From: CAMCXE01 sp041179125
GTDB taxonomy: Bacteria; Pseudomonadota; Gammaproteobacteria; Pseudomonadales; Cellvibrionaceae
Direction of reading: 5' to 3'
Assembly: GCA_041179125.1 (NCBI GenBank)
Contig: JBEGTZ010000311.1
Span: 1-18,655 of the forward strand
Length of the DNA: 18,655 bases
A program made the position numbers and the translations under genes. The notes below the pieces were generated by a model, which made no database searches, was not told the origin of the DNA, and saw only the letters and a list, made by a program, of their open reading frames with translations. Shown piece after piece: positions 1-6,862 of the stretch; the first letter of the stretch is position 1, and every line of letters begins with the position of its first letter.

Positions 1-309
1 GTCACCGGGGGTGGGTTGTTGGAAATCCCACTGGCCTTTTAGGTGGATTTCGTGGCTGAAGTTTTTTTGCAGCAGCGCCCAGGTGTGTAGTTTTGAGGTG
101 TTGGCGAAGCTTGGCCAAGGCATTAAATAAAATACCCATGCACCCGGTTGTGTAATGGCGGGGTGGCAGTGTGCTTGTACGATCAGGCCAAGCTGTTGTG
201 CGTTTTGCCGTAAATCCGCAAGTTTTTGTAACCCTTGGCTGGGTTTAAGCATCAGCAGGGGGCCTAAAATAATGGCGAGGGTAAGGCCAATAACGAGTGC
301 GATGAGCAT
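1..309 (-). CDS. Membrane-anchored protein of unknown function (3' end outside window)
   Basis: An open frame of 103 codons runs from an ATG at 309 to the window edge without a stop, so the C-terminus is missing. The first ~20 residues (MLIALVIGLTLAIILGPLLM) are a single hydrophobic segment followed by a lysine, which predicts an N-terminal membrane anchor with most of the protein on one side of the membrane. The soluble part contains aromatic-rich stretches (WVFYLMPWP) but no motif I recognise. It starts 3 bp after the stop of the GlpD-like gene, so it is almost certainly the next gene of the same minus-strand operon. I do not recognise the family; function unknown. Confidence 0.6.
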   Translation of the reverse strand, partial: MLIALVIGLTLAIILGPLLMLKPSQGLQKLADLRQNAQQLGLIVQAHCHPAITQPGAWVFYLMPWPSFANTSKLHTWALLQKNFSHEIHLKGQWDFQQPTPGD

Positions 310-312
310 AAT

Positions 313-1548
313 TTAAAATGTCGGTTGTTGAATGTTGGGGTGATTAAACACGCTTTTTGGCACATTTAAATGGGGCATTAATAATGTCATTCCTGCGTGT
401 GCAGTGGCATAAAACGATGTGAGTTTGCCGCCATATAAGGCTAAATAACCCGGCATTTGCGGCGTGTGGTGCAGGTGTGTTTCGCGGTGGGCGCGGTTGA
501 TGGCGGTGGGTGTATGGCTGCTATTGGTGTTGTGGCTGGAGGCGCTATGGGGCAAAACACGGCTGCCGCAAAAGGTGCGGCTAATGTTGTGTTCTGTGGC
601 CTGTGTGTGCCCGGCAAAATAATGGTTATAGCTGGTTAATAAATAGTGAATTTCTGCTGTTGTTATTTTTGTTTCATTGGGGTTTTGCAAAATAGTTTCT
701 GTGGTGCCAATTAAACGTTGCCCGTGCCAGGGCAATACAAAAAATGGGCGGCCATCTAAGGGGGATTCCAAATAAAAACAACCGTCTAACGCGGGTTGGT
801 TGAGTACCAAATGGCTGCCTTGCACCCATTGAATGGGCGTTTGCGGTAAGTGCGGGTGCAGTGCGGCCACTTCATTCACCCAGGGGCCTGCGGCATTAAT
901 TAAACAACGGCTTTGCACTTGAATGTTATTTTGGTGTGTGGCGCTATTTGTGAGGTTTAATTGGTAGTGGTTGTTGTGCAGGGTAATAGTGCTGGGCTGT
1001 GTATTTAATTCTAAATGGCAGCCAAAATTTTGCGCCGCTTTTATTACCCGCCGGGTGAGAAGTAAATCATCTGTTTGGCAGTCCCAGTATTGCCACAGGC
1101 CGGTTAATTGTTGTTGTTTTATTGGGAAATTCGGCCATTCTTGTTTGCCTAGGTATTTAAAATTTTTCCCGCCTAATAATTGATAAACACTTAAGCCTAG
1201 GGCAATGGTGCAATTGGCGCGGCGGCTGTTTTTATAGATGGGAATATAAAACGGTTTAAGGGTGACAATATCCGGGGCGGATTTTAATAGGCGTGTACGC
1301 TCTTTTAAACATTCGCGCACTAAACGAATTTGCCCAGATTCTAAATACCTAAGGCCGCCGTGAATTAATTTAGAGCTATTACTGGATGTAGCTGAACCTA
1401 CCTGCGGGGATTTTTCAATTAATAAACATTTAAGCCCCATAGCCGATGCAATATAGCTAAAACCTGCGCCGTGAATACCTGCGCCGATGATGATGAGGTC
1501 ATAAGTTTGCACGGGGTCAAATGTTTGCACGGAGCCAAATGTTTTCAC
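313..1548 (-). CDS. Short FAD-dependent glycerol-3-phosphate dehydrogenase (GlpD-like)
   Basis: Predicted to oxidise glycerol-3-phosphate to dihydroxyacetone phosphate using FAD, passing electrons to the respiratory chain at the inner membrane. Seen: an N-terminal dinucleotide-binding motif GAGIHG (residues 22-27) with the acidic end of strand 2 at E45, then the GlpD signature SSKLIHGGLRYLE (58-70), and the closing FAD-fold segment YGGKLTSF near the C-terminus. The 411-residue protein ends soon after that segment, whereas GlpD of Escherichia coli is about 500 residues; the C-terminal helical domain is missing. The annotated start is a GTG lying in an 18-bp tandem repeat that supplies three in-frame GTG codons (1548, 1530, 1512), none with a good Shine-Dalgarno. 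The third lies closest to the fold (VQTYDLIIIGAG) and may be the ancestral start. It sits 7 bp after the phosphodiesterase gene that would supply its substrate. Another FAD oxidoreductase specificity is possible. Confidence 0.85.
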   Translation of the reverse strand: MKTFGSVQTFDPVQTYDLIIIGAGIHGAGFSYIASAMGLKCLLIEKSPQVGSATSSNSSKLIHGGLRYLESGQIRLVRECLKERTRLLKSAPDIVTLKPFYIPIYKNSRRANCTIALGLSVYQLLGGKNFKYLGKQEWPNFPIKQQQLTGLWQYWDCQTDDLLLTRRVIKAAQNFGCHLELNTQPSTITLHNNHYQLNLTNSATHQNNIQVQSRCLINAAGPWVNEVAALHPHLPQTPIQWVQGSHLVLNQPALDGCFYLESPLDGRPFFVLPWHGQRLIGTTETILQNPNETKITTAEIHYLLTSYNHYFAGHTQATEHNISRTFCGSRVLPHSASSHNTNSSHTPTAINRAHRETHLHHTPQMPGYLALYGGKLTSFYATAHAGMTLLMPHLNVPKSVFNHPNIQQPTF

Positions 1549-1550
1549 GG
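1497..1550 (-). repeat. Three 18-bp tandem copies at the GlpD-like gene start
   Basis: On the minus strand three adjacent 18-bp units occupy 1550-1533 (CCGTGAAAACATTTGGCT), 1532-1515 (CCGTGCAAACATTTGACC) and 1514-1497 (CCGTGCAAACTTATGACC). Each carries a GTG in the gene's reading frame, so the N-terminus reads as VKTFGS, VQTFDP, VQTYDL. Copy number would change N-terminal length and the number of possible starts without shifting frame. Confidence 0.9.
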
Positions 1551-1555
1551 AAATG

Positions 1556-2284
1556 CTACGCGCCCAACCGCGTTTTTAAACCGGCTATATCCCAGGTTTC
1601 AATATAATAAATACCTTTATTGATGGCCGCCTGGGCGGTGGCTGCGTCTGTAATATCGTACACAAACCACTGCCAAGGCCCAGGCCAGGGGCCGCTGGCG
1701 GGGAGTTGTGTGTAATCAATAATTAATACATCTGGGTTTAATTGTGTGGCTGCGGCAAGGTGTGTGTTGTCCATTTGCTGCAAAACCCAGCCGGTTTTAA
1801 AGCCTTGTTGTTGGGCGAGGGTAAGAACTTCTAAATCAAATGAAATAATAGTGCAGTGGGCTTTAATAGGCGTGAGTAATGTGCCGATACTCTGAATGGT
1901 TTTTTCACGGGTTTGATGTTTGAATATTTCTTTTTTAATTTCCGCAAATACATGGACTTCCGGCCATTTTTTTAATTCTTGCACCAAAACTTCAAGGCTT
2001 ACAATCGGTTCGGGTAGGTGGGTTTGGCCTAGGCGTTCTGGTTCGTGGGCGCTGATGCGCTCCAGCAGTGAATAGGTGTATTCACGTAAAAACCCATTAA
2101 TGCCGGTGGTGCGTTGTAAATGTTCATCGTGAAAAATAACCGGAATATTGTCTTTGCTAATTTGAATATCAAACTCCACCCCATCGGCGCCTTCGGCAAT
2201 GGCGGCGAGAATACCTGTGAGGGTGTTTTCAGGATAGTGCGCAGGAAAGCCGCGATGGCCGATTAATTTATAGGGAGTTTTCAT
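1556..2284 (-). CDS. Glycerophosphodiester phosphodiesterase (GDPD family, UgpQ-like)
   Basis: Hydrolyses glycerophosphodiesters to glycerol-3-phosphate and an alcohol; no signal peptide is visible, so it is likely cytoplasmic like UgpQ. The 242 residues match the length of that family (E. coli UgpQ 247). Visible catalytic and metal-binding elements: HRG (10-12), PENT (18-21), EFD (37-39), HD (52-53) and AEIK around E115. The start is an ATG with a strong AGGAG Shine-Dalgarno 6 bases upstream. It begins 7 bp after the methyltransferase stop and is followed 7 bp later by the GlpD-like gene, so the two enzymes form consecutive steps from deacylated phospholipid to dihydroxyacetone phosphate. 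Family assignment is secure; the particular head group used is not readable from the sequence. Confidence 0.95.
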   Translation of the reverse strand: MKTPYKLIGHRGFPAHYPENTLTGILAAIAEGADGVEFDIQISKDNIPVIFHDEHLQRTTGINGFLREYTYSLLERISAHEPERLGQTHLPEPIVSLEVLVQELKKWPEVHVFAEIKKEIFKHQTREKTIQSIGTLLTPIKAHCTIISFDLEVLTLAQQQGFKTGWVLQQMDNTHLAAATQLNPDVLIIDYTQLPASGPWPGPWQWFVYDITDAATAQAAINKGIYYIETWDIAGLKTRLGA

Positions 2285-2291
2285 GGTGCTC

Positions 2292-3470
2292 CTATTTTGT
2301 TAAACGCAAAACCTTAAACGAGCCATTGCTGAGTATTTTTTCGCAGTGTTTAAAATAATCACAGGCTTTACGCTCAAGGGGAATAAATTGATTAACTACA
2401 AAAAACGCGGCGCCGTTAGGCTGTAAACGCTGCGCGGCGGCGGCTAAAAACCGTGTGGTGAGTTGGTTTTCAACACTAAAACCTTGGTGAAACGGCGGGT
2501 TGCAGAGGATAAGGTCGAAGCGCGTGGTGATGCCTTCTGCACAATCCGCAAGTATTAGGTTAGCGTTTATAGACCAATTGTCACAATTTAATTGGCACGC
2601 GGCGAGTGCTGCGCTGTTGTTGTCTGTGCAGGTGCGCTGTGCGAAGGGCAGGTGGGCGGTGGCGAGGGTTAGGTAGCCGTAGCCGCAGCCTAAGTCTAAA
2701 CAGTGTTGAACAGCGGTAAGGTTTTGCGCAAGCACGGCTTCAACCAATAATTGGCTGCCTTGGTCTATTTTGTCCCAGCCATAAATGCCGGGTTTGGACA
2801 GGATGGTTTTTTCGTGCAGCGTTAATGTGGGGCGCAGGTGTGGGTAATTATCGGTGGGTAATAATTCGTTTAAGGCTTTTAATTCGTTTAAGACTTTTAA
2901 GTCGCTCAGGGCTGTTGATTCGCTCAAGACTTTTAAATCGCTCAGGGCTGTTAATTCGCCCAAGGCTGTTGCTTCGCTCAAGGCTGTTAGTTCGCTCAGG
3001 GCTGTTGATGTTTGCTCTAAATGAATACTGTAAAACTCGCCCATTTTTTGTGCTTTTTGTGGGCTGTTAAATAATTTTGCGGCTTTGTCGGCGTAGGTTT
3101 TAATGCCTTCTTGTTTGTGGCCTGCTAAATAAAGGCTGCTGCCTGTGGGTAAATATTGGCGCGCTTGGTTAATTAGGTGGTGAACCCAAGGTTTTTCTTT
3201 GGCGATGCGGATAAAACAGGCGTTAATAATGGGTGTTGTTGGGTGGTTGTGCGTAGGCCAGGTGGCGTCGTTTATGTGTGCGGGAATATTGAGTGCGCAG
3301 GCTTTGTTGTAAATATCCACTCGGTGTGTGAGCAATAAAAGCTGTTCGCGGTGGGGGACTAATTCAGGTAAATAATCCCCGCAGCTTTCTTCGGCAAACC
3401 AAATTTTAAACCCGGGTGTGTAGGCTAGTTGTTGAATTAAATAGCGGTAGGCGCTGTCGTTCACATTCAT
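2292..3470 (-). CDS. RsmC/RlmG-type rRNA (guanine-N2) methyltransferase with repeat-expanded linker
   Basis: A class I S-adenosylmethionine methyltransferase. Numbered from the ATG at 3470 (392 residues) it has an N-terminal non-catalytic domain (about 1-150), a linker made of eight hexapeptide repeats (about 155-203, consensus TALSEL), and a catalytic domain. That domain contains KPGIYGWDKIDQGSQLL, the SAM-binding DLGCGYG (259-265) and the active-site NPPFHQG (324-330). The segment resembling 'PGVFSRDGLDVGSQLL' and the NPPFH motif fit RsmC (m2G1207 of 16S rRNA) best; RlmG (23S G1835) is the alternative. A longer frame begins at a TTG (3503) overlapping rsuA by 26 bp with no Shine-Dalgarno. 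I prefer the ATG at 3470, 7 bp after the rsuA stop with a weak GAG upstream. The position next to rsuA supports an rRNA substrate. Confidence 0.85.
   Translation of the reverse strand: MNVNDSAYRYLIQQLAYTPGFKIWFAEESCGDYLPELVPHREQLLLLTHRVDIYNKACALNIPAHINDATWPTHNHPTTPIINACFIRIAKEKPWVHHLINQARQYLPTGSSLYLAGHKQEGIKTYADKAAKLFNSPQKAQKMGEFYSIHLEQTSTALSELTALSEATALGELTALSDLKVLSESTALSDLKVLNELKALNELLPTDNYPHLRPTLTLHEKTILSKPGIYGWDKIDQGSQLLVEAVLAQNLTAVQHCLDLGCGYGYLTLATAHLPFAQRTCTDNNSAALAACQLNCDNWSINANLILADCAEGITTRFDLILCNPPFHQGFSVENQLTTRFLAAAAQRLQPNGAAFFVVNQFIPLERKACDYFKHCEKILSNGSFKVLRLTK
2863..3006 (-). repeat. Eight tandem 18-bp units in the methyltransferase linker
   Basis: Eight uninterrupted 18-bp units with boundaries every 18 bases from 2863; a typical plus-strand unit is AGTTCGCTCAGGGCTGTT (2989-3006). 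They encode six-residue repeats TALSEL, TALSEA, TALGEL, TALSDL, KVLSES, TALSDL, KVLNEL, KALNEL. Units differ by point changes, and two sub-types (ending CTGTT or CTTTT on the plus strand) partly alternate, as expected after duplication of longer blocks. Period six does not fit a heptad coiled coil. Confidence 0.95.
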
Positions 3471-3477
3471 AAATTGC

Positions 3478-4215
3478 TCATAAATGCTGTGCCACTTCGG
3501 CAAGCTTAAGGCATTGCGGTTTGTTGGCCAATTGCGTTATTTCGCTGGGTAACAGCGGGCGGAATTGCCCTGGGGCTAAGGTGCTTAGCTGCACGCCGCC
3601 GATGGCGATCCGGTGCAAGTTCACTACATGGTTATTCAGTGCGGCCATCATGCGTTTTACTTGGTGGTATTTGCCTTCATAAATAGCCAATAAATAATGG
3701 TGCGTATTAAGTGCAAATGCTTCAGCGGCTAAGCAGGGTTTTTTTTCGCCGTGTAAATGTATGCCTTCATTTAATTGTTGAAAATGTTCAGGGTTGAGCG
3801 GTTGGCTTAATTGCACGCGGTAAATTTTTTGGCAGTGTTTTTTCGGTGCGGTAATTTGGTGGTTCCATCGGCCATCGGTGGTTATGAGCACTAGGCCTGT
3901 GGTGTCTACATCTAAACGCCCGGCAATTTGTAAATGGTGCGGCGCCAGGTGTGAGCTGACCAAATCAATCACCGTGGGGTAGTGCCCATCGGTATTGGCA
4001 CACACCACGCCCTGTGGTTTGTGCAGCATCCAATAACCGTCTTGGGGCAGTGTTACCGCCTCGCCATCTAACAAAACTTCTGACGGTTCAGTTAATGGGT
4101 GTGCAGCTTGGGTGCATAAAACGCCGTTCACTAAAATGCGTTTATGCCGCAGCCAGTGGTGTACCTGGCTGCGGCTGGCGCCTGTGGCGTGGCTTAGGTA
4201 TTTATCCAGCCGCAT
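3478..4215 (-). CDS. rsuA: 16S rRNA pseudouridine(516) synthase
   Basis: Converts uridine 516 of 16S rRNA to pseudouridine during small-subunit assembly. The 245 residues show an N-terminal S4 RNA-binding domain starting MRLDKYLSHATGASRSQV, the RsuA-type motif MLHKPQGVVC (63-72) and the catalytic loop GRLDVDTTGLVL, whose aspartate falls at residue 102, the same position as in the E. coli enzyme. Near the C-terminus are EGKYHQVKRMMAALNNHVVNLHRIAIGG and the closing APGQFRPLL, both typical. The ATG overlaps the folD stop by one base (TAATG), so translation is probably coupled to folD. It is followed by another rRNA-modification gene. RluB/RluE/RluF paralogues are the alternatives, but the N-terminus and length favour RsuA. 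Confidence 0.92.
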   Translation of the reverse strand: MRLDKYLSHATGASRSQVHHWLRHKRILVNGVLCTQAAHPLTEPSEVLLDGEAVTLPQDGYWMLHKPQGVVCANTDGHYPTVIDLVSSHLAPHHLQIAGRLDVDTTGLVLITTDGRWNHQITAPKKHCQKIYRVQLSQPLNPEHFQQLNEGIHLHGEKKPCLAAEAFALNTHHYLLAIYEGKYHQVKRMMAALNNHVVNLHRIAIGGVQLSTLAPGQFRPLLPSEITQLANKPQCLKLAEVAQHL

Positions 4216-5057
4216 TAAGCGAGGCTTGATTCAGCAGCGGCAACGGTTTGATAAATAAGGGTATTGATGGTCATGGGGCCAACACCGCCGGGTACTGGGG
4301 TGATGGCGGCGGCGCGTTCAAGCAAGGGGGCCAGTTCAATATCGCCCACACCGCCTGGGTGGTAGCCTGCGTCCACCACCACGGCGCCGTCTTTAATCCA
4401 GGCGGCTTGAATAAATTCAGGTTTACCCACCGCGCCTACCACAATATCTGCCTGGGCAATATGCGCGGCGAGGTTTTGTGTGCGGGAGTGGCAGATGGTA
4501 ACGGTGGCATTGGCGGCTAATAACATCATGGCCATAGGTTTGCCCAATATGGCGCTGCGCCCTACAACCACCGCATGTTTGCCGCTGAGGGGGATGTCGT
4601 AGGCGTCCAGCAGCCGCATGATGCCTTTGGGGGTTGCGCTGCCGAAGGCTTCTTCGTCCATTGCCATGCGGCCAAAGCCTAAGCAGGTTACGCCGTCTAC
4701 GTCTTTGGCCAGGGTGATGGCATCAAAACAGGCGCGCTCGTCAATCTGTGCGGGCACCGGGTGTTGCAGCAAAATGCCCTGTACCCGTGGGTCTTGGTTG
4801 AGTTCATGAATTTTGGCGAGGAGTGCTTCGGTGGTGGTGCTGGCGGGCAGTTCAATTTGCAGGGAATCCATGCCGATACGGCGGCAGGCGTTGCCTTTCA
4901 TTTTGACGTAGGTGGCGGAGGCTGGGTCGTCGCCCACTAAAAGGGTGGCTAATATCGGTGTGATGCCGGAGCGGGCTTTAATTGCGGCCACGCGTTGGGT
5001 TAATTCGGCTTCGGTTTTTTGTGCCAGGCTTTTGCCATCAAGGATTAACGCAGTCAT
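4215..5057 (-). CDS. folD: Bifunctional methylenetetrahydrofolate dehydrogenase / methenyltetrahydrofolate cyclohydrolase
   Basis: Interconverts 5,10-methylene-, 5,10-methenyl- and 10-formyl-tetrahydrofolate in the cytoplasm, supplying one-carbon units for purines and initiator tRNA formylation. From the ATG at 5057 it is 280 residues, the usual length. Catalytic positions align without gaps to E. coli numbering: Y50 and K54 in SATYVKMK, Q98 in GILLQHPVP and D121 in KDVDGV; the Rossmann motif VVVGRSAILGKP and the C-terminal TPVPGGVGPMT are intact. QHPVP replaces the QLPLP common in gammaproteobacterial FolD, a variant seen in other bacteria. The frame extends to a TTG at 5069, but GGAG lies 6 bases before the ATG at 5057, which decides the start. 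It is the first gene of the minus-strand operon. Confidence 0.96.
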   Translation of the reverse strand: MTALILDGKSLAQKTEAELTQRVAAIKARSGITPILATLLVGDDPASATYVKMKGNACRRIGMDSLQIELPASTTTEALLAKIHELNQDPRVQGILLQHPVPAQIDERACFDAITLAKDVDGVTCLGFGRMAMDEEAFGSATPKGIMRLLDAYDIPLSGKHAVVVGRSAILGKPMAMMLLAANATVTICHSRTQNLAAHIAQADIVVGAVGKPEFIQAAWIKDGAVVVDAGYHPGGVGDIELAPLLERAAAITPVPGGVGPMTINTLIYQTVAAAESSLA

Positions 5058-5139
5058 ACAGGGCTCCAAGGAAAATGCCGGGCATTCTCACACAGCGGCG
5101 CCGCAGGCTCAATCAACACACGAAGGTGCTGTTACATCA

Positions 5140-5165
5140 AGCGCTTAGGCCGCCACCTAAGCGCT
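5140..5165. other. Perfect 10-bp stem-loop between the esterase gene and folD
   Basis: AGCGCTTAGG (5140-5149), a six-base loop, then CCTAAGCGCT (5156-5165). It starts 8 bp after the TGA stop of the esterase gene and lies about 80 bp upstream of the folD start. The position suits a transcription end or mRNA 3'-end protector for the esterase, but no T-run follows on either strand, so it is not a textbook intrinsic terminator. It could also be an operator for folD. Confidence 0.5.
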
Positions 5166-5173
5166 GTGAATGA

Positions 5174-6553
5174 TCAATAAAACAGCTTTAAATCCACCGC
5201 TTCGGCCATGACTTTGTAGCCATTTTCGTTGGGGTGTAAATGATCGCCGGAATCCACCGCTGCGCGTAAACGAGAGGGGTTGCTGGGGTCGCGCATGGCG
5301 GCGTCAAAATCAATTACCGCGTCGAATTTATTGCTGGTGCGGATCCACTCATTAACTTTTTTGCGCGCCGCTTCCCGGCTGGCATTGTCATAAGATGAGC
5401 CACCAAAGGGCAGAATGGTGGCGCCGTAGGCCAGCAAACCTTTGTTGTGAGCGCGGTCAGCCATCTGGCCGAAACTGGTGATTAAGTTAGTTGCCACTGA
5501 GTCTGCGCTGCCGGAATTGCCTAGGTCGTTTACGCCTTCAAGAATGATGAACCATTTAACGCCGGTTTGTTGGAGCACATCCTGCTCAAACCGTGCAGTA
5601 CCCGCTGGGCCTAAACAGGCGCTAAGTACACAGTTGCCACCCACGCCGTGGTTCAACACGCCTACATCCTGAGTTTGAGTATTCGCCTGTAGCAGGCGGG
5701 CTAATTCATCCGGCCAGCGGTTTTGTTTGTCGGTGCCCGACCCGCGACCGTCGGTAATTGAATCGCCAAGAATGGCAACAGAACCGCTGTTGCTGCTGGC
5801 TTCTACATCCAGTGCAGAAATAATGTACCAATGCTCCGTTTTGGTGGCGCTGTTTAAATTGGCCGTGGTTACGGCGTTGCCGGTTTGAATATATGAGGTG
5901 GTGCGGGAACCTGGGTGGCCGGTGACATCACTCGGCACTGAGCCAAATTGTATGCTGATGGCCAGGTTGCTGCGGGCGGCCAGTTTGAAGGGTAGGGGGT
6001 CCGAAGTGATGGCGCCTTTGGCCGCGATAGTGGCATCTGGCTTGCCGGCAAAGGTTAAGGCTTTGTCGGTTGCGACATCAATGGTGCCTGCACTGACGGA
6101 GTTGGCGATATGGACCGATTTAATGCTCAAGGCGCTGCCGCTGAATTCGTTGGAAAGCCGCAAGCGCACGTTTTCCCCACCGATGGAGACGTGGACAACT
6201 TGGCGCAAAGTGTTATTGCTTAAGCCGGGTGACGGTGGGCGGTTGTTGGTTTCCACCAATTGCTCCGAAGTGGCCCAGGTGCCTACCCAGGTTTTGGTGA
6301 CGGCAATACCACTACTGGATGAGCTAGAGCTTGATGAGCTTGATGAACTGGAACTTGAAGAGCTAGAGCTTGAAGAACTAGAGCTTGAAGAACTAGAGCT
6401 TGAAGAACTAGAAGAAGAGTTGGAGTTAGAAGACGAAGACGTTGATGAACTGCTAGAGCTGGAGCTTGAAGAGCTTGTGCTGCCGTCGCCGGTGCAGGCC
6501 GTAAACGTCAGCGCAGCACAAAAGGCTAAGCTCAATTTGAGCATGTTGTTCAT
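5174..6553 (-). CDS. Polyserine-linked SGNH/GDSL esterase lipoprotein
   Basis: A predicted surface or periplasmic carbohydrate or lipid esterase. The first 20 residues form a lipoprotein signal (hydrophobic core, then TFTAC with the lipidated C20). Residues 25-81 are an almost pure serine linker with a few Thr and Asn. The C-terminal ~370 residues form a two-part catalytic region: a beta-rich segment (WVGTWATSEQ to about 245) and the SGNH fold. SGNH blocks are GDSITDG with catalytic S265, HGVGGN (302-307), GVND (340-343) and DHLH with D437/H440. The arrangement matches secreted SGNH hydrolases of plant cell-wall degraders, where deacetylation of polysaccharides is the usual role; the substrate is an inference. 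The start ATG has only a weak GGTGA upstream. It is monocistronic, with its own leader and a hairpin after the stop. Confidence 0.9.
   Translation of the reverse strand: MNNMLKLSLAFCAALTFTACTGDGSTSSSSSSSSSSSTSSSSNSNSSSSSSSSSSSSSSSSSSSSSSSSSSSSSSSSSSSSGIAVTKTWVGTWATSEQLVETNNRPPSPGLSNNTLRQVVHVSIGGENVRLRLSNEFSGSALSIKSVHIANSVSAGTIDVATDKALTFAGKPDATIAAKGAITSDPLPFKLAARSNLAISIQFGSVPSDVTGHPGSRTTSYIQTGNAVTTANLNSATKTEHWYIISALDVEASSNSGSVAILGDSITDGRGSGTDKQNRWPDELARLLQANTQTQDVGVLNHGVGGNCVLSACLGPAGTARFEQDVLQQTGVKWFIILEGVNDLGNSGSADSVATNLITSFGQMADRAHNKGLLAYGATILPFGGSSYDNASREAARKKVNEWIRTSNKFDAVIDFDAAMRDPSNPSRLRAAVDSGDHLHPNENGYKVMAEAVDLKLFY
6311..6481 (-). repeat. Polyserine-coding tract with 15-bp tandem units
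   Basis: 57 codons (residues 25-81) encode serine with rare Thr/Asn using mixed codons of both families (AGC, AGT, TCT, TCA, TCC). Within it, 6365-6409 holds three perfect copies of a 15-bp unit (coding strand AGTTCTTCAAGCTCT), flanked by decayed copies. Codon-phase repetition suggests growth by slippage or unequal exchange. Confidence 0.9.
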
Positions 6554-6586
6554 GGTTTCACCGAATTATTGTTATGGACGGGTAAA

Positions 6587-6604
6587 AAACCTCAGTTGAG
6601 GTTT
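6587..6604. promoter_or_regulatory. Candidate operator palindrome upstream of the esterase gene
   Basis: AAACCTCA-GT-TGAGGTTT is a perfect 8-bp dyad with a 2-bp centre, located 34-51 bp upstream of the esterase ATG. Size and symmetry fit a dimeric repressor or activator site in the promoter or 5' leader; it could equally form a short mRNA hairpin. No regulator gene is adjacent. Confidence 0.35.
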
Positions 6605-6748
6605 CGCAATTTAGAGAGTTTTCGGATTATTGTCTTTTTACAGGGCAGGGGAATGGAATTGGTGCGCAAAACTGTTTGAAGAGATGGGGAATTATTGGCA
6701 GTTCTCTCATCGGGTCAAATAAAGGAATGCCGGATAAGCATCACAGAT

Positions 6749-6797
6749 AAAAAGCCATCCACCTTGAGCCTGGAAAACCTTCAACAGACCCAAGGTG
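6749..6797 (-). terminator. Probable intrinsic terminator of the M16 peptidase gene
   Basis: On the minus strand 6797-6785 can pair with 6772-6760 over 13 positions, including two G-U wobbles, around a 12-base loop. The stem is followed by GATGGC and then TTTTT (6753-6749). The two wobbles become A-C mismatches in a plus-strand transcript, so the structure is specific to the minus strand. It lies about 65 bp beyond the peptidase stop. The six-base gap before the T-run makes it a weak rather than a classic terminator. Confidence 0.5.
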
Positions 6798-6862
6798 AAC
6801 GGTGCGGAGAACACATGAACGGCAGGGCACTCCCATGAACCCCACCTGCTACAACTTTATAC

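Larger units (their letters stand above)
6554..6862. other. Intergenic leader of the esterase gene and 3' region of the peptidase gene
   Basis: About 310 bp without a credible gene. The half next to the esterase must carry its promoter on the minus strand and contains an 18-bp palindrome (6587-6604). The half next to the peptidase stop contains a minus-strand hairpin with a following T-run (6749-6797). I see no convincing -10/-35 pair. The plus-strand frame starting at 6802 is the antisense of the peptidase gene's 3' end. Confidence 0.6.

Noticed and set aside
2863..3006. Possible CRISPR array, because of regular short repeats
   Set aside because: Units are contiguous 18-mers without unique spacers, lie in frame within a methyltransferase gene and encode a hexapeptide repeat.
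2825..3070. Plus-strand frame with Arg-Leu-Leu repeats
   Set aside because: Antisense of the 18-bp repeat in the methyltransferase gene; the repetition is inherited from that gene.
5058..5069. Upstream TTG start for folD adding four residues
   Set aside because: The GGAG ribosome-binding site lies within that extension and is correctly spaced for the ATG at 5057; family alignment also begins there.
5898..6599. Plus-strand frame of 233 codons rich in Leu-Glu repeats
   Set aside because: It is the antisense of the SGNH esterase gene; its ELEELELEEL stretch is only the complement of the serine codons, and it has no independent support.
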